From positions 1 to 11,719 of the forward strand of contig UQHJ01000073.1 of the NCBI GenBank assembly GCA_900540885.1: DNA of 11,719 nt, read 5' to 3'. Numbering within the stretch: position 1 is the first letter of the stretch; every line of letters starts with the position of its first letter. A model generated the notes under the pieces. It saw only the letters and a list, made by a program, of their open reading frames with translations, had not been told where the DNA came from and did not search any database. Source of the stretch: an uncultured Prevotella sp. (GTDB lineage Bacteria > Bacteroidota > Bacteroidia > Bacteroidales > Bacteroidaceae). The position numbers were made by a program, and so were the translations under genes. Below are positions 6,909 through 11,719 of the stretch, piece after piece.

Positions 6909-7089
6909 AGTAGGTATTCAAAATTAGTTTATATAATCATGTTCAGAATTAGTCGATATGCCTTGGCGCATTCTTTCGCCCAGAAACATAGGTTTCATCG
7001 GTCACGTAGCCCGCTACGCTCCCTCTTCAACCTATGTTTCTAAACGAAATACTGCACCAATTCATATCAACTAATTTTGAACACCTACT
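6909..7089. mobile_element. 181-bp MITE-like element with TA target duplication
   Basis: Terminal inverted repeats 6909-6929 (AGTAGGTATTCAAAATTAGT...) and 7069-7089 match at 20 of 21 positions. Each side is flanked by TA (6907-6908 and 7090-7091). Removing the element and one TA restores CCTTATAACC, exactly as in the uninterrupted copy at 1282-1291. Inside are further inverted arms, AGAAACATAGGTT (6982-6994) with AACCTATGTTTCT (7029-7041), and a central CGTAGC-CC-GCTACG. It has no coding capacity, so it would be non-autonomous. TA duplication is typical of the IS630/Tc1-mariner group, so a transposase of that group is the likely driver (inference). Confidence 0.85.
6918..6925 (-). promoter_or_regulatory. 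Outward -7-like box in the MITE terminal repeat
   Basis: The minus strand reads TAATTTTG, matching TAnnTTTG, and points out of the element toward the TPR gene that starts at 6790. The mirror copy faces outward on the plus strand at 7072-7079. A TCTG lies 17 bp upstream as a poor -33 element. Promoter activity is possible but unproven. Confidence 0.3.
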
Positions 7090-7113
7090 TATAACCTTCA
7101 AACTTCTAACCGA

Positions 7114-8496
7114 TTAGTTACCAGCTTTATTAGCAGCGTCAAGTAAGTCGTCCATTTCTTTCGCTTTGTTCTTCTGACCTAAAGCACTGTAAACCATCTG
7201 AAGAGAAGGTGCCCAGCGCTTAGCTTCGTTAGGAGCCAACTCACGAACGCGTTCCATACACTTCAATGCGTTCTCGTAATAGCCCTTTACGTAAGCGACT
7301 TCTTTGTCATAAATGGCCTTTTGCTTTTGGTAAGAGCCGTCAGAAGCCTTACCTGTGATGCGACGGTTTGTACCAATGTATTGGAATTTCTTGCCACCAT
7401 GCGTTTGGTCATAGATATCGTTGATATAAGCCGTTCCCTTATTAAAAAGGGCATCTTTGTAGTTAGGATCGATAGCAAGCGCCTTATCGCAACTTGCAAT
7501 AGCAGCGGCATAGTCCTTCTTTACATTCAATTCAATAGCACCCTTCATAAACCATGCCAACTTGCTATTGGGATCGTCAGTAACCAGCTTGTTAGCCATT
7601 TCGGTTGCTTCAGTTATCTTGTTGCTCTGAATGTAGTAGTAGATGAGGTTCTGCATGAAGCTCTCCTTGCCAGTGCGGTTGTAAGCCTCGATGAGCGTCT
7701 TTTGCCAGTTAGCAGAGTCCTTCTTCTCACCATATGCGTTAATCTTGATGAGGTAGAGGTCGTGGAGTCCAACGGTGTCTTTCAACGCAACGTCGCAGCA
7801 TTCAATCGCCTTGTCCCAATTCTTCAAGTAGAAGTTCTGCAAAGCTAAATTGAAGCGAGCCGTGTTATAAATCTTGGCCTGAGCCTTGTAGATAGAGTCG
7901 CTTTCAGCCTTTGTAAATACGGGTGAAGTACCGGGCAGGTCAACGTACTTTTGGAAGTAGTCAACGCTCTCTTGTTTCTTACCCATAGCGTCCATAAAAG
8001 CACCGCAGTTGTAGTAGTAAGTCAACATAGAGTTGATACCCAACTTCGTGCGGAGCGTAACGAATTGGTCAGTCTTCACCTTACCCTTTGCGTTAGGTGT
8101 TACGTTATATTTAGCAGCGGTGTTGAATGACTCAATAATTCTGTCAACGTATTTACAGAATGCCAACGTGTCGAAAGGCATGCCGTTAGAGGCGTTGGTC
8201 ATGGTAGGACTCAAAAACTTGTTTTGCAAGTCAGCGTTTTGCAGATAGAGCAATGCCAACTTATCCATTTTGCCGTCAGCCTTCGCCTTCTCGATGTCGC
8301 TTTGGAGTTGAGCCTCAGCATCCTTATAAAGCTGTTGTGATTGCTCGTAAGCCTCCTGAGTGCGTTGTTTCATTAAATTGTCAGCGCGTCTAACCATGTC
8401 GTTGGCCTTGTAAGAGCCAATGTGTTGGTCAGACTGAGCAGAAGCCGTTCCCATGCTACCTAAGATAACGGCCAAGCATAGAATTAACTTTTTCAT
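7114..8496 (-). CDS. Secreted TPR-repeat protein downstream of gyrA (460 aa)
   Basis: A signal peptide with cleavage after ASAQ (residue 21) sends it to the periplasm. TPR units are clear: FNLALQNFYLKNWDKAIECC, then LAWFMKGAIELNVKKDYAAA followed by IASCDKALAIDPNYKDALFNKG at about residues 313-353. An alanine/lysine-rich helix near residues 50-75 may be coiled coil. The C-terminal RWAPSLQMVYSALGQKNKAKE (from residue 427) matches the end of the neighbouring TPR protein, so the two are paralogues. It probably works as a scaffold in the envelope; there are no catalytic motifs. It follows gyrA by 109 bp on the same strand. I see no strong promoter in that gap and only a degenerate foldback, so cotranscription with gyrA is possible. 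From memory, a TPR gene downstream of gyrA is common in Bacteroidales. Confidence 0.88.
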   Translation of the reverse strand: MKKLILCLAVILGSMGTASAQSDQHIGSYKANDMVRRADNLMKQRTQEAYEQSQQLYKDAEAQLQSDIEKAKADGKMDKLALLYLQNADLQNKFLSPTMTNASNGMPFDTLAFCKYVDRIIESFNTAAKYNVTPNAKGKVKTDQFVTLRTKLGINSMLTYYYNCGAFMDAMGKKQESVDYFQKYVDLPGTSPVFTKAESDSIYKAQAKIYNTARFNLALQNFYLKNWDKAIECCDVALKDTVGLHDLYLIKINAYGEKKDSANWQKTLIEAYNRTGKESFMQNLIYYYIQSNKITEATEMANKLVTDDPNSKLAWFMKGAIELNVKKDYAAAIASCDKALAIDPNYKDALFNKGTAYINDIYDQTHGGKKFQYIGTNRRITGKASDGSYQKQKAIYDKEVAYVKGYYENALKCMERVRELAPNEAKRWAPSLQMVYSALGQKNKAKEMDDLLDAANKAGN

Positions 8497-8540
8497 TTGA
8501 TGTTGTTTTGGTTAGAAATGTAGTGTAACTATGTTGGTTT

Positions 8541-8596
8541 AAAGTTTTTAGGTTATGAGGTTATGAATTAAATTCTATCCCCCATAAACCTAAAGA
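8541..8596. repeat. Degenerate third member of the foldback family
   Basis: AGGTTATGAGGTTAT (8550-8564) is identical to copy 2 (6847-6861). The rest has diverged, but AGTTTTTAGGTTATG and CATAAACCTAAAGACT still form inverted arms. It lies between gyrA and the TPR gene, 45 bp upstream of the latter's start, the same relative place as the other two copies. It could weakly terminate or process the gyrA transcript. Confidence 0.5.
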
Positions 8597-8605
8597 CTCT
8601 GTATT

Positions 8606-11239
8606 TTATTTTTCCACGTTGTCAAAGAGTCCATGAGACGCTTCGTCCGTAGATTGGTCTTCCTCAGCTGTGTTAGTAGCGTCAGTAGCACTCGTTTCGG
8701 TTGTAGCCTCAGTGGTGGCTTCACCTTCAGTCGTTACTTCCGTAGCTTCGACCTCTTCATTCTCCTCTTCTTCGTCAGCAGGAACGAGACATACGCTCGA
8801 AATAACGTCGTTGCGCTTCTTGAGGTCAATCAGTCGGTTGCCTTGTGTAGCGCGACCCAATACGCTCACACCACTGATGTGAAGACGAATGGTAATACCG
8901 CTCTTATTGATAATCATCAAGTCCTCCTCTTCAGCAACGGCCTTGATAGCTACCACCTTGCCCGTATCTTCCGTGATGTTGAGTGTCTTTACACCCTTAC
9001 CGCCACGGTTTGTTACACGGTAGTCGCTTACGACAGAACGCTTGCCCTTACCCTTCTCGCTCACAACGAGTACGGTCTCCTTCTCAGGGTCGTTGACGCA
9101 TATCATGCCGATGATTTCGTCCGTGGGGTCGTCCTCATCAAGTCGCATACCGCGTACACCCGTTGCAGTACGGCCCATGGGGCGAACTGCATCTTCGTTA
9201 AAGTGAATAGCACGGCCATTGCGGTTGGCCATGATAATATCGTCAGAGCCGTTGGTCAGCACAACGCTTACCACCTTGTCATCCTCACGAATGTTGATAG
9301 CGTTCACACCATTCGTGCGTGGACGTGAGTATTCGCTCAAGCAAGTCTTCTTAATAATGCCCTGCTTCGTACAGAACATAACGTAGTGGCTCTGGCAGAA
9401 GTCTGCGTCGGCCAACTTGCGAATGTGCAAGCAAGCATTAATGCTGTCGTCAGCATCGATATTGAGCATATTCTGAATAGCGCGTCCCTTTGCGTTCTTA
9501 GCTCCTTCGGGCAGTTCGTACACCTTGAGCCAGTAGCAGCGTCCCTTTGCTGTGAAGAAGAGCATCGTGTTGTGCATCGTCGCATGATAAATGTACTCGA
9601 TAAAGTCAGAGTCACGCGTGCTACCACCCTTCGAACCTACGCCACCGCGACTTTGTGCGCGGAATTCATTAAGCGGTGTGCGCTTGATGTAACCTAAGTG
9701 AGAAATGGTGATAACTACCTCATCGTCAGCATAGAAGTCTTCGGGGTTGAACTCCGTAGAAGAAAGGCAGATTTGTGTGCGGCGCTCGTCGCTAAACTTC
9801 TCTTTTACTTCGATGAGTTCGTCCTTCATTACTTGACGACAGAGGTCGTCGTCGCTCAAGATTTGTTCGTAGTAAGCAATGCGCTTCTCAATCTCTTCAT
9901 ACTCTTCGTGCAACTTCTCTTGCTGAATGTTGGTGAGCTGAGCCAAACGCATATCAACGATAGCCTTAGCTTGAACGTCATCAAGTCCGAAGCGATTCTT
10001 CAAGGCTTCAATCGCCTCTTGTGGATTCTTCGAAGCACGAATTAAGCGTACAACCTCGTCAATGTTGTCAGAAGCAATAATTAAGCCTTCTAAGATGTGG
10101 GCACGCTCTTGTGCCTTGCGCAGATCGTATTGTGTACGGCGAATGACTACGTCGTGACGATGTTCGATAAAGTACTTGATGCAGTCCTTCAACGTAAGCA
10201 GTTGCGGACGGCCTGCCTTGTGAGCATGGTCGTGAACCAAAGCTATGCAGTTAACGGCAAAGGAAGTTTGCAAAGCTGTCATCTTGAACAGTTTGTTCAA
10301 TACGACATTGGCATTGAAGTCGCGTTTTACGTCAATAACAATGCGCATACCGTCCTTATCACTCTCATCGTTTACGTTAGAGATACCATCAATGCGTTTC
10401 TCAGCAGCCAACTGACCGATAAACTTCACCAACTCTTCCTTATTCAGTCCGTAGGGAAGTTCCGATACGACGATGGTATCGTGCTGAGGTCCCGACTCAA
10501 TATCAGTCTTTGCACGCATGATGATGCGACCACGTCCCGTCTCGTAAGCATCGCGCACACCTTGCATACCCATGATGTAACCACCCGTAGGGAAATCAGG
10601 TGCTTTGATATACTGCATCAATTCACTAATTGTGATGTCGGGGTTGTCGATATAGGCCACACAGCCGTCAATCACCTCACCCAAGTTGTGGGTAGGAACG
10701 TTTGTAGCCATACCTACTGCAATACCGCTGGCACCATTCACCAAGAAGTTAGGAATGCGCGTTGGCATTACGCTGGGTTCGTCACGTGTATTATCGAAGT
10801 TGCGGTCCATATCGACCGTTTCCTTCTCAATGTCTTGCATCATAGCCTCGCCAACGGGTGAGAGGCGCGCCTCTGTGTAACGCATAGCGGCAGCAGAGTC
10901 ACCGTCCATTGAACCGAAGTTACCTTGACCTTCAACCAACGTGTAACGCATATTCCAGGGTTGGGCCAAACGTACCAAGGCACCATATACTGAGCTATCA
11001 CCGTGTGGGTGGTACTTACCGAGTACGTCACCCACAACGCGGGCTGACTTACGAGTTGGCTTGTTGTGTGTAATGCCCAACTCCATCATATCGAAGAGGA
11101 TGCGGCGGTGAACGGGCTTGAAGCCATCACGCACATCGGGGAGTGCGCGCGACACGATCACCGACATAGAGTAGTCAATATAAGAAGACTTCATTTCTTC
11201 TTCTATATTGACTTTAATAATTCTGTCGTCTGTTATCAT
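8606..11239 (-). CDS. gyrA: DNA gyrase subunit A
   Basis: The breaking-rejoining subunit of gyrase, which with GyrB introduces negative supercoils. From ATG 11237-11239 the product is 877 aa. The N-terminal block SSYIDYSMSVIVSRALPDVR is diagnostic. The catalytic tyrosine is Tyr121 in AAAMRYTEARLS. The quinolone region HPHGDSSVYGALV keeps Ser82 (E. coli Ser83), but Gly86 stands where E. coli has Asp87. The C-terminal DNA-wrapping propeller begins near residue 500, with a GyrA box at 529-535 (QSRGGVG, then SKGG) that departs from QRRGGKG. Residues 821-877 form an acidic Thr/Glu/Ala-rich tail. A longer reading from TTG at 11269 (887 aa) is rejected because that TTG lies inside the -7 promoter box. 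ParC is the alternative, but the GyrA box and gene context favour GyrA. Confidence 0.96.
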   Translation of the reverse strand: MITDDRIIKVNIEEEMKSSYIDYSMSVIVSRALPDVRDGFKPVHRRILFDMMELGITHNKPTRKSARVVGDVLGKYHPHGDSSVYGALVRLAQPWNMRYTLVEGQGNFGSMDGDSAAAMRYTEARLSPVGEAMMQDIEKETVDMDRNFDNTRDEPSVMPTRIPNFLVNGASGIAVGMATNVPTHNLGEVIDGCVAYIDNPDITISELMQYIKAPDFPTGGYIMGMQGVRDAYETGRGRIIMRAKTDIESGPQHDTIVVSELPYGLNKEELVKFIGQLAAEKRIDGISNVNDESDKDGMRIVIDVKRDFNANVVLNKLFKMTALQTSFAVNCIALVHDHAHKAGRPQLLTLKDCIKYFIEHRHDVVIRRTQYDLRKAQERAHILEGLIIASDNIDEVVRLIRASKNPQEAIEALKNRFGLDDVQAKAIVDMRLAQLTNIQQEKLHEEYEEIEKRIAYYEQILSDDDLCRQVMKDELIEVKEKFSDERRTQICLSSTEFNPEDFYADDEVVITISHLGYIKRTPLNEFRAQSRGGVGSKGGSTRDSDFIEYIYHATMHNTMLFFTAKGRCYWLKVYELPEGAKNAKGRAIQNMLNIDADDSINACLHIRKLADADFCQSHYVMFCTKQGIIKKTCLSEYSRPRTNGVNAINIREDDKVVSVVLTNGSDDIIMANRNGRAIHFNEDAVRPMGRTATGVRGMRLDEDDPTDEIIGMICVNDPEKETVLVVSEKGKGKRSVVSDYRVTNRGGKGVKTLNITEDTGKVVAIKAVAEEEDLMIINKSGITIRLHISGVSVLGRATQGNRLIDLKKRNDVISSVCLVPADEEEENEEVEATEVTTEGEATTEATTETSATDATNTAEEDQSTDEASHGLFDNVEK

Positions 11240-11266
11240 TGATTTTAAATTGTGTATTATTATATG

Positions 11267-11274
11267 CAAAGTTA
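11267..11274 (-). promoter_or_regulatory. gyrA -7 promoter box
   Basis: The minus strand reads TAACTTTGCA, an exact TAnnTTTG box and the same word as in front of the GT5-domain gene. It lies 28 bp upstream of the gyrA ATG, giving a short A/T-rich leader. No convincing TTTG -33 element is seen. The box contains the upstream in-frame TTG, which fixes the gyrA start at 11239. Confidence 0.65.
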
Positions 11275-11279
11275 CTACA

Positions 11280-11567
11280 TTTCTTTGTAACGTTGCTTTT
11301 TATGGCCTCTAAAAATGCCTTTCTTTTAACTAAACACGTCCGTAAAGGCCCTTTTCGTGCGTTCTAAGCAACTTTAGGGTATTGCTTCGACATAAAAAAT
11401 CTATAGTCGAAGTGAAACATGAAAGTCCGATAAATTGCAGTTTATCTCACACATCTCTATACGTTTTCATAACCTTTGATTTATCTTTCATGTTTCATTT
11501 TTTTGTTTCAACTTATTGAATATCAAACATTTCAAAAACTGAAACATACGACTTTTATGTTTCATTC
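11280..11567. other. Noncoding region upstream of gyrA with nested inverted repeats
   Basis: I see no convincing gene here. It holds CTTCGAC/GTCGAAG arms (11385-11391 and 11406-11412) around an A/T loop. It also holds perfect 13-bp arms, TGAAACATGAAAG (11413-11425) and CTTTCATGTTTCA (11485-11497), which enclose the second copy of the 19-bp motif. GAAACAT/ATGTTTC words recur at 11541 and 11557. A weak -7-like TAACCTTTG faces rightward at 11470. The region looks like accumulated repeat sequence and not a regulatory leader of one gene. Confidence 0.5.
11427..11445 (+). repeat. 19-bp dispersed near-palindrome, copy 2
   Basis: Identical over 19 bases to 58-76 and in the same orientation. Here the palindrome is more complete, because a C follows to give GATAAATTGCAGTTTATC. 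It sits inside the 13-bp inverted arms at 11413-11425 and 11485-11497. Confidence 0.6.
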
Positions 11568-11717
11568 TTAGTTTCATGTTTCATTCTTCAAAACACTGAG
11601 GGAGCGCTTTCACGCTCCCACAGTGTTTTGAAATCGCTCCCTCAGTGTTTTTGAATCGCTCCCACAGTGTTTTTGTTTTTCTCCCTCAGTGTTTTTAGAA
11701 TGAAACATTGAAACTAA
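11568..11717. repeat. Nested inverted and alternating tandem repeat array
   Basis: The outer arms, 11568-11604 (TTAGTTTCATGTTTCATTCT...) and 11681-11717, are inverted with only a few mismatches and indels. Between and within them are four direct units of about 22 bp: CGCTCCCACAGTGTTTTG (11613), CGCTCCCTCAGTGTTTTTG (11635), CGCTCCCACAGTGTTTTTG (11657) and CTCCCTCAGTGTTTTTAG (11681). One inverted unit, 11587-11606, forms a 20-bp stem with the first unit (one mismatch, 6-nt loop). The variable base alternates A, T, A, T. T-rich tracts after each unit resemble intrinsic terminators on the plus strand. The array may continue past the window edge. Confidence 0.8.
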
Positions 11718-11719
11718 AA

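Larger units (their letters stand above)
6829..7104. repeat. ~90-bp foldback repeat, copy 2, split by a MITE
   Basis: 6829-6908 and 7090-7104 together rebuild the repeat seen intact at 1207-1297, with about eight substitutions. Once the insert is removed, the arms are even more symmetrical than in copy 1 (AGTTTGAAGGTTATGAGG against CCTTATAACCTTCAAACT). It fills the gap between the two TPR genes, 39 bp upstream of the start at 6790 and 9 bp after the stop at 7114. Confidence 0.8.

Noticed and set aside
8633..10861. Long plus-strand open frames opposite gyrA
   Set aside because: They mirror the gyrA reading frame, have no recognisable protein features and no start signals.
11240..11269. N-terminal extension of GyrA from an upstream TTG (MHIIIHNLKS)
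   Set aside because: The TTG is part of the TAACTTTG -7 box, so it should lie upstream of the transcript start. GyrA homologues begin at the downstream ATG.
11302..11367. A 21-codon plus-strand frame, basic at its end (MASKNAFLLTKHVRKGPFRAF)
   Set aside because: It has no ribosome-binding or promoter signal, it is short enough to arise by chance, and it lies in a repeat-rich gap.
58..11445. A large mobile unit bounded by the two 19-bp direct repeats
   Set aside because: The DNA between them carries core genes in an arrangement I recognise from Bacteroidales and no integrase or transposase. The same core also occurs in the middle.
11587..11701. A CRISPR-like array
   Set aside because: The units are about 22 bp and nearly contiguous, with no unique spacers and no cas genes. 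One unit is inverted.

Overview
The window looks like a core chromosomal segment of a Bacteroidales bacterium, most likely Prevotellaceae-like. Three things suggest this: the gene set (a DUF4270 lipoprotein, a half-length GT5 'glycogen synthase', panC-panD, and gyrA followed by secreted TPR proteins), the TAnnTTTG-type -7 promoter boxes upstream of gyrA and the GT5 gene, and A-rich leaders in place of Shine-Dalgarno sites. The genus is an inference; I could not run a search.

Layout from left to right. An AT-rich hairpin and a 19-bp palindromic motif lie at 1-76. A minus-strand pair follows: a small conserved-looking hypothetical protein (76-441) and, 2 nt away, a MurU/HddC-like sugar-1-phosphate nucleotidyltransferase (444-1178, TTG start). 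Next, also on the minus strand, come a DUF4270 lipoprotein (1401-2918) and a protein made only of the N-terminal GT5 starch/glycogen-synthase domain (3058-3885). Each of these two ends at its own hairpin terminator. A divergent intergenic region (3886-4198) separates them from the plus-strand panC-panD operon (4199-5404), which makes beta-alanine and pantothenate. A hairpin with 41-bp arms (5474-5566) fills the gap before a minus-strand block of two related secreted TPR proteins (5600-6790 and 7114-8496) and gyrA (8606-11239). The last 480 bp are noncoding and rich in repeats.

The genes are ordinary housekeeping or envelope genes; the unusual signal is in the intergenic DNA. (1) A family of ~90-bp foldback repeats sits 29-45 bp upstream of the start codons of three minus-strand genes: two clear copies and one degenerate copy. 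(2) One of these copies is split by a 181-bp MITE-like element (6909-7089) with 21-bp terminal inverted repeats and a TA target duplication. The intact copy at 1207-1297 preserves the empty site. (3) A 13-bp core, AAATTGCAGTTTA, occurs four times: once at each end of the window, inside an identical 19-bp word, and twice as the outer ends of the hairpin at 5474-5566. (4) The right edge carries a nested inverted and tandem repeat array (11568-11717). Its ~22-bp units alternate between CTCCCACAG and CTCCCTCAG and are enclosed by long inverted arms.

I did not find a new multi-gene defence or metabolic system. The candidates for undescribed biology are the repeat families, the half-length GT5 protein, and the short leader in front of panC.
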